Shown here: piece by piece, positions 34,001-42,747 of the stretch
Layout: the number at the start of each line of letters is the position of its first letter
Numbering within the stretch: the stretch's first letter is position 1
Assembly: GCA_025353925.1 (NCBI GenBank)
Contig: JANXNV010000221.1
Coordinates: 1 to 64,000, forward strand
Reading direction: 5' to 3'
Length of the DNA stretch: 64,000 nt
Source of the DNA: Armatimonadota bacterium
Lineage (GTDB): Bacteria > Armatimonadota > Armatimonadia > Armatimonadales > Capsulimonadaceae
Translations under genes and position numbers: made by a program
Notes under the pieces: generated by a model
Told to the model about the DNA's origin: nothing
Databases searched by the model: none
The model's input: the letters and a program-made list of their open reading frames with translations, nothing else

Positions 34001-34212
34001 CGGAATTGGTTATGGACGCCGATTCGTATCACAGCGCCGATGATATGATGAGGGCCATCGAGACTCTTCAGGGGCTGCTGCCACAGGGATCGATCTCGCT
34101 CAAAGCGGAGGCGCTCAACGTGGATACGGGGCAGAACCTTTTGGACATCGTGGCCGAACTGAAGACGGAGATCAAGCAAGGCGAGGCCAAGATCGCTGAG
34201 CCGCGCAAATAA
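31096..34212 (+). CDS. DUF499 ATPase of an anti-phage operon
   Basis: This 1038-residue protein is a large P-loop ATPase. Walker A is QSMGGGKTHN near 76-85, and a Walker-B-like LVILLDELPPYF lies near 167-178. The N-terminal TPRATVFDSTKRDTVPDILD and the DPAEFFSENY-T-GMR segment are typical of DUF499 proteins. Near 865-900 a CHB_HEX/FN3-associated-like strand pair (FTTDGSNPTVNGGAYSEPF) precedes the C-terminal region. DUF499 proteins occur with DUF1156 methylases, DUF3780 proteins and PLD-helicases in islands annotated as anti-phage; from memory PADLOC calls this Hma (helicase-methylase-ATPase). The DUF3780 gene starts 4 bases after its stop. It probably powers or regulates recognition of invading DNA. 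Confidence 0.85.
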   Translation: MKTLRQACTPRATVFDSTKRDTVPDILDLAKGRIDPAEFFSENYATQGMRTLLSEAFKRLDGGAQAQGIFRLSQSMGGGKTHNLIALGLLAQHPEWRTQVMGSFYTPKAALGPVRVAAFSGRQTDAPFGVWGEIARQLGKEQEFAPYYTPLAAPGQEAWIRLLAGEPLVILLDELPPYFAYASTREIGMGTLADVTTTALANLMVAVGDNKLENVVLVMTDLSGASYQQAQSAIQQMIGTALNDLGNEAIRLSMPIDPVRINTDEFYHILRTRLFDGLPDEADITEIAQGYAQALKHAKLMDITSASPEQFAADIGSSYPFHPAIRDLYARFKENQGFQQTRALIRIMRVIAARMWGGSEGGRGKADTAYLIGAHDIDLTDAEMVSEIKQINSKLETAIAHDIETTGGSAVAQVLDRDAAAPDAEDVSRLLFLSSLTTSMNQLVGLNRSEVVAYLAAPGRDVSHLSKDTIDRLQTSAWYLHASRDGRLYFKDTQNINAKLETYTRSMLRDSTEKELRAQLDTIFAPKMKDCYQRLLCLPALDEIQLTQDVVTLVVFRPSEGALATIRQFQEQTTYKNRVCFVTGDAHTYERVLDAASRIKAITAILEELRTEGRPDGDPQVQEALAIRDNLISKLYMAVKSTFLTLYYPTKDGLTKADMDFIYDAHKFEAEDQIRRVLADAYKYTSDIGADGSFRTRVEKKLWPHGQQEAPWSQIKANAAQDGSWNWHLPNALDQLKAILVQRGQWHEGEGYVDKGPFPQPKTNVLVQQISRDDVTGKVRLKVTPIHGNRVYMETGGAQATTASRMVEGDTIEVDGLDYSFVAVDTEKVHEAGAATTWTNTVTIRHRFFQDGDRMKCELKAAPHVALKFTTDGSNPTVNGGAYSEPFTVPKGARFVQAAPASGKGKTERFDVPAEPEKVVIDAEKSYFWLRPFQRDATMETFNFLGQCRKYNAYLGGVHVTIARERRWAELVMDADSYHSADDMMRAIETLQGLLPQGSISLKAEALNVDTGQNLLDIVAELKTEIKQGEAKIAEPRK

Positions 34213-34216
34213 CCCG

Positions 34217-35020
34217 ATGGCAACTGAACGAACAAAAACTGAACCGCCCAAAACAGAGACCATCGGGTTCGGCTTCGAGCCGTCCAAGACGGCCTACCAT
34301 TTTGTCGTCACCATCCCGCGCGGTCAGGACGGCTCAGTGGAGGTCAGCGAGCATTTCGTTTATGGCGAAGACTACGAAGACGCCGCCGCACGCGCGCGTC
34401 TTTCCGACGAGGTGCCTTCGTTCCCAATCCGCCCTCCTCAGCCGAAGGTCGTGGTTTCCCTGCACCAATGGCGGTATGTCGCCGACGATGTGCGGACGGA
34501 GTTCAACCGCACCCTTCGCACGGCGGGTTACAAGCCCAGTGCCTGGAAGATCGGACCGAACTGTCTGTCGGCGCATCTGGGCAAGGAACTGACCCTGCTC
34601 CTGTGGGCCGTCGAGGACATTGACCCGTCATTGATCCCGAACGCGGTCGCGAACTGGTCAGGGCTGGCCCCCGAAGAACGCTGGTGGCTCTACACCACTA
34701 TCAACGCCGCGACGGGGCACGTCACGGAGGGGCGCGGGCGCGGCTGGCGTCAGGCCATTGGCATCGCCTTTCGGGACAACCCCGTCACCCCGCGCTACTT
34801 CTCCCAGAATGGGGCCGCACCAAGCGCCAAACCGTCCATCAACGGGAGCGGCGGCAGGAACGGGACAAAGGCCAATGGTACCGGGCACAACGGCACCAAG
34901 AATGGCAAGGGCCAGAAGACCAGTGACGACGATCCCGACCGCCAACTCTCGCTCCTCGTGCTGGACGAACTGCCGACAACCGTCGGGCCGCCACCGGAAG
35001 AATTAGAAACGAACGCATGA
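34217..35020 (+). CDS. DUF3780 protein of the anti-phage operon
   Basis: This 267-residue protein has a compact alpha/beta region (residues 15-200) with PKVVVSLHQWRYVADDVRTE, LLLWAVEDIDPSLIPNAVAN and WSGLAPEERWWLYTTINAAT, matching the DUF3780 proteins that accompany DUF499 and DUF1156 genes. The C-terminal 65 residues are a Gly/Asn/Lys/Thr-rich flexible linker ending in a short acidic helix. The stop overlaps the DUF1156 methylase start by four bases (ATGA), so production of the two is coupled. Biochemical role unknown; it may be a specificity or adaptor subunit. Confidence 0.8.
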   Translation: MATERTKTEPPKTETIGFGFEPSKTAYHFVVTIPRGQDGSVEVSEHFVYGEDYEDAAARARLSDEVPSFPIRPPQPKVVVSLHQWRYVADDVRTEFNRTLRTAGYKPSAWKIGPNCLSAHLGKELTLLLWAVEDIDPSLIPNAVANWSGLAPEERWWLYTTINAATGHVTEGRGRGWRQAIGIAFRDNPVTPRYFSQNGAAPSAKPSINGSGGRNGTKANGTGHNGTKNGKGQKTSDDDPDRQLSLLVLDELPTTVGPPPEELETNA

Positions 35021-38000
35021 ATCAGACCAAGACTTTTATCGAAACCCAGTTTCCCGTTTCCAAACTCAGCAAGGAGAGTTACAAAGAGCGCAAAGCCAAT
35101 CACGGACAGACTCTGACAGGTCTGGGCAAGTGGTGGGGGCGGAAGCCGCTGATCCTGGTCCGCGCGGCCATTCTTGGCCTGCTCTTGCCCGCCACGGAAG
35201 ACCCCCAGAAAGATCGTGAGACGTTTCTGCGTATCCTGACCATGGATGAGGAAGGACTGTGGGCGCGCAAGACCAAAACGCTGTCCGCCGCCGAAGCCTA
35301 CGAACTTCTGACACCGACGGAGCAGACCGACTGGTTTGAGGTTCGTGGCGATAAGATCGGCTTCAAGCGCGGTCTGAGGCCCGAAGATAAAGAAAGCATC
35401 CAGCGGCGTGCTTTCGACCGCCTGAACTACGATGTGAAGCTGGAATACTGCGCTCGGCCCGAGGAAATCGGCGGGCCGAGCGTCGAGTCCTGGGCAGTGA
35501 TCAACACGCACCTCGGGACGAAGGCAAACACCCTGGCCGAACTGGTCCAGGAACTCGGCCAGCGACAGTTCGGCCACACGCCGCGCGTCGGCGACGCTTT
35601 TTGTGGCGGCGGGAGCATCCCGTTCGAGGCAGCGCGGATTGGCTGCGAGGCGTTCGGCTCTGACCTGTCCCCTGTCGCGGCCCTGCTCACCTGGTCTGCC
35701 CTGAACATCGTTGGCGGCGGTCCTGAAGTCGCCACCGATGTCCGCCACGCCCTGGAAGTTGTTTACGACGCAGTCAAGCAGCAGATAGAAGCGTGGGGCA
35801 TTGAGCGTAATGCCGTCGGCTGGGTCGCCGACGCCTACCTGTATTGCCACGAGGTGTACGACAATGGTTGGATGCTACCGCTCGCCCCTTCCTGGGTGAT
35901 TGGGGAGCGCACCCGCACCGTCGCCCGCCTCATCCCGCGCACCGAGTCGAAGACCTTCCGCATCGCCATCGAGCAAGGCGTGGATGATCGCATGATGGCG
36001 TCCGCGAAGGAAGAAGGCACTTGGGCGAACGGCGTCAAGTGTCCTGTGGACGCGGACGGCAATCTCATCCCGCCAACCCAGCGCCGCGCCACAAGCGCGG
36101 ACAGTCTGCGCGGACGCGGCGGGCTGCGCCGCTGGGAGAATGACGACCTCGTCCCGCGCACCGAGGACGTGTTCCAGGAACGCCTGTACTGCATTCGCTG
36201 GCGTCTGCCCAAACTCAGCGCCCTGCTCTGGGAAGAGCAGCGGGCCGATACAGACCGCCCATTGGATACAGTGCGCCGCGAGATTGAAGGCTTGATGGCA
36301 TTCCTCACCCCCGTTGAGCAGGAACGCCTGGCGGCTCTGCGGGGCCGTGATTGGGCGGCGGAGGATTGCGACGCTCAGACGAAGTTCATCGACCTGGAAC
36401 GCCTGCGAGCACTGGGGCCGAAAGGCACAACCCGCGAGGCGGTACTGGCGGCCAGAGAATGCTGGGATCAGGCTCGGGAGATCGTTCGTCAACGCGAGGC
36501 CGCCGTCGCCGTGCTGTCGGGACAAGTTCCCGAGACGCGATACGCCGCACCCGAAGCCGAAGATGTGGAGCGGGAAAAACTCGTCTTGTCCCGCCTGCGG
36601 GGGAAGTTTGCCGACTGGCAGGCGAAGGGTTACATCCCATCCATGCCAATCGAAGGTGGATATAATCAAGACCAGCCAATACGTGAACGCGGCTACACCC
36701 ATTGGCATCACCTATTCAATCCGCGTCAACTGCTGACACTGGGCCTGTTCGCTGAACTGTGCGACCAGATGCAGTTGAAGGGTACAGCAGCGGTGGGATG
36801 TATGCTTGTTCTTGGGAAACTTACCAACTACAACTCGCGGTTGAGCCTCTGGCATCCTGCTGCCGCAAATGAGAACACTGAACGTGTCTTCACAAATCAA
36901 TCACTGAATACACTGGCGAACTATGCTGCTCGCACGGTCGCCTCGTTACCTTCCATTATATTCTCCAGAGAGAAACAGGCGTTCATCAACGGTGCGGGGC
37001 AAATTGAAGCCAACGACGCGCGGATAATGAGCCACGAATGCGATTTGTGGATCACCGACCCTGCTTATGCCGACGCTATCAACTATGATGAACTTTCTGA
37101 GTTTTTTCTGTCTTGGTACTCGAAAAGATTGCACACTTTGTTCCCCGAATGGTACACGGATAGCAAGCGTGCACTTTCCGTTCGCGGCTCCGATGAACCA
37201 TTCCGCTTGGCGATGGTCGAGTGCTACCGTAACTTTGCCCAGCATATGCCCGACAATGGCCTCCAAGTCGTCATGTTTACACACACCGACGCTGAGGTAT
37301 GGGCCGACCTCGCCTTGATTCTTTGGGCGGCGGGCCTGCGCGTTACGACAGCTTGGACCATTGCCACAGAAACCAGTGTCTCAGGGTTGAAGCAGGGCAA
37401 CTACGTCCAAGGAACGGTCCTGCTCGTCCTCCGCAAGCAGACGGGAGATGAGTGGGGCGACTTATCCGACATCTTTCCCGAGGTCACACGCGAGGTGGAG
37501 TGCCAGATGGAGTCCATGACCGCCCTGGACGACCGCGACGATCCCAACTTCAGCGACTCGGATTACCAACTCGCCGCCTACGCCGCCGCCCTGCGCGTCA
37601 TCACAGGTTACAAGACTATCGCCGAGATCAACGTGGATCGCGAAATAGGGCGCGTGCGCGGCAAGGGAGAGAAGTCGCCCCTGGCCGACGTGATCGAGAA
37701 GGCCGTCAAGATCGCCTCCGACTATCTGGTCCCGCGAAGCGTGGATAGGCTGGTGTGGCGCACACTGACCGCCGATGAACGGCTCTACGTCAAGGGGATC
37801 GAGGTTGAGTCTCACGGCGACTACCGAAGCGGGGTGTACATGGAATTCGCCCGTGGCTACGGCGTCCGTGACTACCGCGTCCTGCTCGGCTCCTCCGAGG
37901 CCAACAAGACCCGCCTGAAAACTCCCTCCGAGTTCAAAGGCGCGGGCCTGTCGGGGGATGGCTTTGCTCAGACCAACTTGCGCCAAATCCTGTTCGCCGT

Positions 38001-38205
38001 CTACAAGACGGGGGAGACGGGTGACCCCAGCGTCGGGCGCGACTGGCTTCTCCGCGAGGTCAAGGGCTATTGGGACCGCCGCACGGTCATCGTGGAGATG
38101 CTGCGCTACCTCGCCCACGCGCCCAGCCCCGCCATGACCCATTGGGCGAAGGACCAGGAAGCCGCCGAACTTCTGGCGGGCCTGATCGCCAACGACACAC
38201 CGTAG
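35017..38205 (+). CDS. DUF1156 DNA adenine methyltransferase of the anti-phage operon
   Basis: This 1062-residue protein begins FPVSKLSKESYKERKANHGQ and GLGKWWGRKPL, the DUF1156 N-terminus. A SAM-binding motif VGDAFCGGGSIPFEAARIGC lies near 193-212. The catalytic motif is TDPAYADAINYDELS near 678-692, where DPPY of N6-adenine methylases reads DPAY. The region between is a long insertion that probably contacts DNA. In such systems the methylase marks host DNA and the other components act on unmarked DNA. Its ATG overlaps the DUF3780 stop, and the next gene starts 46 bases downstream. Confidence 0.85.
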   Translation: MNQTKTFIETQFPVSKLSKESYKERKANHGQTLTGLGKWWGRKPLILVRAAILGLLLPATEDPQKDRETFLRILTMDEEGLWARKTKTLSAAEAYELLTPTEQTDWFEVRGDKIGFKRGLRPEDKESIQRRAFDRLNYDVKLEYCARPEEIGGPSVESWAVINTHLGTKANTLAELVQELGQRQFGHTPRVGDAFCGGGSIPFEAARIGCEAFGSDLSPVAALLTWSALNIVGGGPEVATDVRHALEVVYDAVKQQIEAWGIERNAVGWVADAYLYCHEVYDNGWMLPLAPSWVIGERTRTVARLIPRTESKTFRIAIEQGVDDRMMASAKEEGTWANGVKCPVDADGNLIPPTQRRATSADSLRGRGGLRRWENDDLVPRTEDVFQERLYCIRWRLPKLSALLWEEQRADTDRPLDTVRREIEGLMAFLTPVEQERLAALRGRDWAAEDCDAQTKFIDLERLRALGPKGTTREAVLAARECWDQAREIVRQREAAVAVLSGQVPETRYAAPEAEDVEREKLVLSRLRGKFADWQAKGYIPSMPIEGGYNQDQPIRERGYTHWHHLFNPRQLLTLGLFAELCDQMQLKGTAAVGCMLVLGKLTNYNSRLSLWHPAAANENTERVFTNQSLNTLANYAARTVASLPSIIFSREKQAFINGAGQIEANDARIMSHECDLWITDPAYADAINYDELSEFFLSWYSKRLHTLFPEWYTDSKRALSVRGSDEPFRLAMVECYRNFAQHMPDNGLQVVMFTHTDAEVWADLALILWAAGLRVTTAWTIATETSVSGLKQGNYVQGTVLLVLRKQTGDEWGDLSDIFPEVTREVECQMESMTALDDRDDPNFSDSDYQLAAYAAALRVITGYKTIAEINVDREIGRVRGKGEKSPLADVIEKAVKIASDYLVPRSVDRLVWRTLTADERLYVKGIEVESHGDYRSGVYMEFARGYGVRDYRVLLGSSEANKTRLKTPSEFKGAGLSGDGFAQTNLRQILFAVYKTGETGDPSVGRDWLLREVKGYWDRRTVIVEMLRYLAHAPSPAMTHWAKDQEAAELLAGLIANDTP

Positions 38206-38251
38206 CGGTTCAAGGCCGCCCGTTTCCAACGGACGGGAGGCGAGCATACTC

Positions 38252-39337
38252 ATGGACGTTTTGCATTTAACTGGGACCGGTTTGACGATCTTGCTTCTTT
38301 TGGTCGCCGCCGTGATCGCCGTCCGTGTTTACCGATCACGGTCCGAGGCCCTGAAATTATCGTTGCCCGTCCTGAGCGGTTCAGCCGCCGCCAGGGGGAC
38401 GCGGGTCGCCATCAACCCGTTGCAGGGGGTGTCTTTTCAGGAGTCCCTTCAGCCAGAAGTGTTCGCAGAGGCGACCCGTCAAAACGTGATCGGTGCCATG
38501 CTCGTGAGCTATGGTGCCGACACCGCCAGTACCGGGTTGCAGATCGCGGCGAGCCACACGGGGAGCCTCCTGGTCAGTTTCAAGGATCAAAACTATGAGA
38601 TGGTGCAGTCCACCAATGGCGTTTACAAGGCGATGACGCGCGCCGCCAACGGCGACTTTCATGAGATCGCCAACGTTGACAAGTTTGGCACCTGGCTGAA
38701 CAATGTCTCGCACGCCTCCGCCGCCGTGGTCGCTGTCGCGCACCTGATCAGCAACGCTGATATGTCCAGGAGGCTCGGCGAGGTTCAGAAGAACACCGAT
38801 AAGTTACTGGACTACCGCCAGATTGATACTCTTGCAAAGATTCAGACCACCTACGAGTCGCTCCGTGAGGAGATCGGCAAAGTGGAGCCGCGACGAGACG
38901 CCATTGCTCGTTACCGCGAGACCTTTCGCGAGAACCGTCATCGCTTGTTTCGCGAGGCGGAGAATGACATTGGTCAAATGCCATCCATGCTCAGATTCAA
39001 TCCCGCACTGGTGAGAAAGGCCGAGCAACTGGTCAAGACGCCACAGTTTAATAAGCGCAAGCGCGACCTGAGCGAAGTGATGACCAAGTTACAGACAGCT
39101 TCGTATTGCTTTCAGATGGAGACGTTGGCGGCTTCCTTTTGTGGTTCCGAGCAGGACCAGCAACATCTACTCCATGAGGCTGCAGCTTCATGGAGCACGC
39201 TTGCCTCCAAGGTTACTCACCTGGAAGACGAGATTCGCGAGCACGATCAATGTGGTAAGCAGTTGCAGGAGACGGCTAACATCATACGGCAGAATATGAC
39301 ACGCCGCCCCCACAGGCCGCAAAGAGATGGGTTCTGA
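38252..39337 (+). CDS. Membrane-anchored coiled-coil protein inserted in the anti-phage operon
   Basis: The 361-residue protein has one N-terminal membrane helix (TGLTILLLLVAAVIAVRVYR). A soluble alpha/beta region of about 140 residues follows (NVIGAMLVSYGADTASTGLQ, SLLVSFKDQNYEMVQSTNGV), then a long helical part from about 165 to the end (KIQTTYESLREEIGKVEPRR). No family recognised. It lies between the methylase and the helicase, where I know of no standard component. Its TGA overlaps the helicase ATG (TGATG), so it is translated with the system. It could place the complex at the membrane or act as an effector, which is inference. Confidence 0.6.
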   Translation: MDVLHLTGTGLTILLLLVAAVIAVRVYRSRSEALKLSLPVLSGSAAARGTRVAINPLQGVSFQESLQPEVFAEATRQNVIGAMLVSYGADTASTGLQIAASHTGSLLVSFKDQNYEMVQSTNGVYKAMTRAANGDFHEIANVDKFGTWLNNVSHASAAVVAVAHLISNADMSRRLGEVQKNTDKLLDYRQIDTLAKIQTTYESLREEIGKVEPRRDAIARYRETFRENRHRLFREAENDIGQMPSMLRFNPALVRKAEQLVKTPQFNKRKRDLSEVMTKLQTASYCFQMETLAASFCGSEQDQQHLLHEAAASWSTLASKVTHLEDEIREHDQCGKQLQETANIIRQNMTRRPHRPQRDGF

Positions 39338-42021
39338 TGCGGCGCTATTCCTCACGACGAGCACCTCTGGACGGCTTTCTGGCCGACGCCCTTCTGGGGG
39401 CAACCGCCTACGACCGCATCGCGGGCTATTTCTCCTCGTCCGTGCTGGAACTGGCGGGAGAGGCCATCGAACAGGTTGAGGGCCAGGTACGGGTCATCTG
39501 CAACTCCCAACTCGATCCCACAGATGTGTCCACCGCCCGCGCCGCCCACCTCGCCCAGCGCCGCGAGTGGGCAGGGTCTCTGCCCGAGGACGTGCCGCCC
39601 CCGATGCAGAGACGGCTCGCCCGCCTGTACGACTTCCTGAAGAGCGGCAAACTCCGCGTTAGGGTCCTCCCCGACACCCGCTTCGGCCTGATTCACGGCA
39701 AGGCGGGCGTCATCACGCGGGAGAACGGGGTGCGCTTCTCCTTCCTTGGGAGCGCCAACGAGTCCCGTAGCGCCTGGACCCGCAACTACGAGATCGTCTG
39801 GGTGGACGAGAGCGCCGAGGGCACGACCTGGGTGCAGGAAGAGTTTGACGCCCTCTGGTGCGACCCCTACGCCGTTGACCTCGCCGATGCTGTAGTCGAG
39901 GACGTCGGGCGGCTCTCGCGGCGGGTGGTATGGGCGACTGTGGGCGACTGGCGGGACGCCGTCGCCCCCGACCCTGCTGCCCCCGCAATCGAACTGCCCG
40001 TGTACCGCCGAGAGAACGGGCTTTGGGCGCACCAGAAGGCGTTCGTCCAGATGGCATTCGAGGCGCATCAGGGTGGCGGGGCACGCTTCGTGCTTGCCGA
40101 TCAGGTCGGCCTGGGCAAGACGGTCCAGCTTGGTCTTGCTGCAAAACTCATGGCACTGGTCGGCGAGAAACCTATCCTGATCCTGGCCCCGCGCCCGCTA
40201 ATGGAGCAGTGGCAGGGCGAACTATGGTCGCTCCTCGCGTTCCCTACGGCCCGATGGAACGGGCGGCAGTGGGTAGATGAGAATGGCGTCGTCTACCCCG
40301 ACAGCGGCCCCGAAGGTCTGCGCCGCTGCCCTCGCCGTGCGGGGATCGTCTCGACCGGACTGATCAAGCGCAAGGGCGACGGGATCGCCGTCCTGGAAGG
40401 GATGGAGTTTGAGTGCGTGATCCTGGACGAAGCGCACCACGCCAGGCGAACGAACCTCGGCCCCAACCATCGGGGCGAACCCGCCAAGCCGACCAACCTG
40501 CTCCGCTTCCTCCACACCGTAGCCCGCCGCACTCGGAGTATCCTCCTGGCGACGGCGACGCCCGTCCAACTCGACCCGATTGAAGCCTGGGATATGCTCT
40601 CGGTACTGGCCGAGGGGAACGACTCTGTGTTGGGCGACCAGTTCAGCCTGTGGCGGCGGGACCCGTGGCGAGCGATTGACCTGGTGACAGGCCGTGAGGT
40701 TCTGGGGGTGGACGCGGGTCCGACCACGCTCTGGGAGTGGGTACGCAATCCTCTCCCGCCCTCCCGTGAGGGCATTGACTTCGCGGTCCTACGCCGCAGC
40801 CTGGACGTGCCCGAGGACGCCCAGGTCGTCGTTGGGAGCCGCTACCGCGATCTGCGTCCCGCCGACCAGCGCCGCCTTAACGGGCTTCAGACGGGCCTCT
40901 TCCAGAGCCACAACCCATTCATCCGCCACATCGTCCGCCGCACCCGTGCGTATCTGGAAGACACCCTCGACCCGACCACGGGGGAGTCCTACCTGAAGCC
41001 CGTCCGGGTGCGTCTCCACGGCGAAGGTGACAGCGAGGCGATCATTCTGCCCGCGTTTTTGGAACGCGCTTACCAGTTCGCGGAGGATTTCTGCCGCGAG
41101 ATCGGCCAGCGCCCTAACCTAAGTTCAGGCTTCCTGAAGACGATGCTCCTGCGGCGGGTGGGGAGTTCGATTGAGGCGGGCCGCGTCACTGCGGAGCGGA
41201 TGCTGGGGGCGGTCGGCGAGGACGAGGAGGAGGGTGAGGACGACGATGTGCGCGAATCTGCCCTGTACCCTCTGACCCCTGGAGAACGGGCGCATCTGGA
41301 AGCCTTCGCTGCCGCCCTGCGGACCAATACGGAGGACGACCCGAAGTTCGCGGCTATTTTGGAGAAACTCGCCTCGGGCTGGCGGGAGGCGGGGTGCATC
41401 CTGTTCAGCCAGTATTACGACTCCGCGTCCTGGCTGGCACGTGCCCTATCGGGCCACTTCCCTAATGAGACGGTCGCGCTCTACACGGGCGCGTCACGCT
41501 CGGGCCTCCTGCGGGGCGGACAGTTCACCCCCATCAGTCGCGATGAGATCAAGCGCCAGGTGCAGGCAGGGGAAGTGCGGCTCATCTGCGGCACGGACGC
41601 CGCCAGCGAGGGACTGAACTTGCAGCGGCTGGGGTGCCTGATCAACTTGGACCTCCCCTGGAACCCGACCCGCCTCGAACAGCGCAAGGGCCGCATCCAA
41701 CGGATCGGGCAGACGCGGGAAATCGTGGACATCTACAATATGCGCTACCGCGGGTCGGTGGAAGACCGCGTCCACCAACTCCTGTCGTCCCGCCTTCAGA
41801 ACATCGCCGATATGTTCGGCCAACTCCCCGACACCTTGGAAGACGTATGGGTGAGCGTGGCCCTTGCCGATGACGCACGTGCCCGCCGCGTCATAGACGC
41901 CGTGCCCGCGTCCCATCCGTTTGAAATTCGGTACGACCGCATTGAGAACATCCCATGGGAACAGTGCGCCGAGGTCCTGACGGCGACGAGTCAGTTGGAG
42001 ACCCTGCGGAGACCCTGGTAA
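39337..42021 (+). CDS. PLD-SNF2-type helicase of the anti-phage operon
   Basis: This 894-residue protein begins with a phospholipase-D-like nuclease domain (AYDRIAGYFSSSVLELAGEA, an HGKAGV motif near 119, and GSANES near 136), followed by a superfamily-2 SNF2-like helicase. Motif I is DQVGLGKT near 254, motif II DEAHHA near 364; the C-terminal half has ILFSQYYDSASWL near 688, DAASEGLNLQ near 752 and RIQRIGQTRE near 787. Such helicases scan or translocate DNA and the PLD part may cut it. Only one HKD-type motif is visible, as is usual for this arrangement. It is the last gene of the operon; a hairpin terminator follows at 42146. Confidence 0.87.
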   Translation: MRRYSSRRAPLDGFLADALLGATAYDRIAGYFSSSVLELAGEAIEQVEGQVRVICNSQLDPTDVSTARAAHLAQRREWAGSLPEDVPPPMQRRLARLYDFLKSGKLRVRVLPDTRFGLIHGKAGVITRENGVRFSFLGSANESRSAWTRNYEIVWVDESAEGTTWVQEEFDALWCDPYAVDLADAVVEDVGRLSRRVVWATVGDWRDAVAPDPAAPAIELPVYRRENGLWAHQKAFVQMAFEAHQGGGARFVLADQVGLGKTVQLGLAAKLMALVGEKPILILAPRPLMEQWQGELWSLLAFPTARWNGRQWVDENGVVYPDSGPEGLRRCPRRAGIVSTGLIKRKGDGIAVLEGMEFECVILDEAHHARRTNLGPNHRGEPAKPTNLLRFLHTVARRTRSILLATATPVQLDPIEAWDMLSVLAEGNDSVLGDQFSLWRRDPWRAIDLVTGREVLGVDAGPTTLWEWVRNPLPPSREGIDFAVLRRSLDVPEDAQVVVGSRYRDLRPADQRRLNGLQTGLFQSHNPFIRHIVRRTRAYLEDTLDPTTGESYLKPVRVRLHGEGDSEAIILPAFLERAYQFAEDFCREIGQRPNLSSGFLKTMLLRRVGSSIEAGRVTAERMLGAVGEDEEEGEDDDVRESALYPLTPGERAHLEAFAAALRTNTEDDPKFAAILEKLASGWREAGCILFSQYYDSASWLARALSGHFPNETVALYTGASRSGLLRGGQFTPISRDEIKRQVQAGEVRLICGTDAASEGLNLQRLGCLINLDLPWNPTRLEQRKGRIQRIGQTREIVDIYNMRYRGSVEDRVHQLLSSRLQNIADMFGQLPDTLEDVWVSVALADDARARRVIDAVPASHPFEIRYDRIENIPWEQCAEVLTATSQLETLRRPW

Positions 42022-42145
42022 TTATAAATTGCTCACGCTTAACTGGGTATTGGCGTTGCTCATCGAGACAATGAGAGGCTGTTTGAGGCACTGGAATTCG
42101 AACGAGCCTGAGCTAACGGCGGGACCGGACGGCAGGTGAAACAAT

Positions 42146-42178
42146 AGGGCCAGCGCCGAGACTTTCGGTGCTGGCTCT
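42146..42178. terminator. Hairpin after the anti-phage operon
   Basis: AGGGCCAGCGCCGA pairs with TCGGTGCTGGCTCT with one G-T pair. It lies between convergent transcripts. Confidence 0.6.
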
Positions 42179-42195
42179 GTGCGTCCCCGCAGATG

Positions 42196-42747
42196 TCAGA
42201 AATTCGTCATCGCGAACTGTCCGTGGTGTCGGCGGGCGGCCTCATCATAGGCACGGGCCGCCTCCACCGGACAGGTGTATCGGCCAAGACGCAGAGTCAC
42301 ACCATTGACCTTGATCTCCGCCGTGTACCTGCCGCTCCGTGGGTCCCGCGAGACGCCCTTGTACCCACTCGTATTGGTTATCGGGCGCGGGCAGTTCCAT
42401 GCGTTTTCCGTCCGAGAGGCGACCCGGAGGTTCGCCCGTCGGTTGTCCAAGCCATCCAGACTCCGGTGGTCCACGAGCACCTCCGGGTCGGTGACGCCCA
42501 TGACCAGACGGTGCATCCGCAGGCTCTGCTGTCGGTCCCGTCCGTCCCGCACCTGTGTGATCGCATACGTCCGCCAGCGGAAAGTCGCGGCACACCAGCG
42601 GTGCGGAGCCACCAGCTGTAGGTCAGCAACGTCGATGACGGCGTACTCACCTTGGCTCAGTTCGATTCGGATGGTATCGCCGATGATCTCGAACCAATTC
42701 CGCGTGACGATGTGGGGAAGGTTGGGGTGGACATAGCGGAAGTTCAT
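42196..42747 (-). CDS. HNH endonuclease with AP2 DNA-binding domain
   Basis: This 183-residue protein starts MNFRYVHPNL; the ATG overlaps the stop of the upstream nuclease gene (ATGA), so longer in-frame starts are rejected. An HNH core, LRMHRLVMGVTDPEVLVDHR to GLDNRRANLRVASRTENAWN, covers about 95-135. The last 55 residues are an AP2 domain, SGYKGVSRDPRSGRYTAEIK and LGRYTCPVEAARAYDEAARR. HNH-AP2 proteins are usually free-standing homing nucleases of phages and mobile elements. Coupling to a Cas4-like nuclease under one repressor is less usual and suggests a joint function or a passenger insertion. Confidence 0.8.
   Translation of the reverse strand: MNFRYVHPNLPHIVTRNWFEIIGDTIRIELSQGEYAVIDVADLQLVAPHRWCAATFRWRTYAITQVRDGRDRQQSLRMHRLVMGVTDPEVLVDHRSLDGLDNRRANLRVASRTENAWNCPRPITNTSGYKGVSRDPRSGRYTAEIKVNGVTLRLGRYTCPVEAARAYDEAARRHHGQFAMTNF

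Noticed and set aside
31096-42021. BREX or DISARM identification of the defence operon
   Set aside because: There is no PglZ, BrxL or DrmB-like gene; DUF499, DUF3780, DUF1156 and PLD-helicase together fit a different set.
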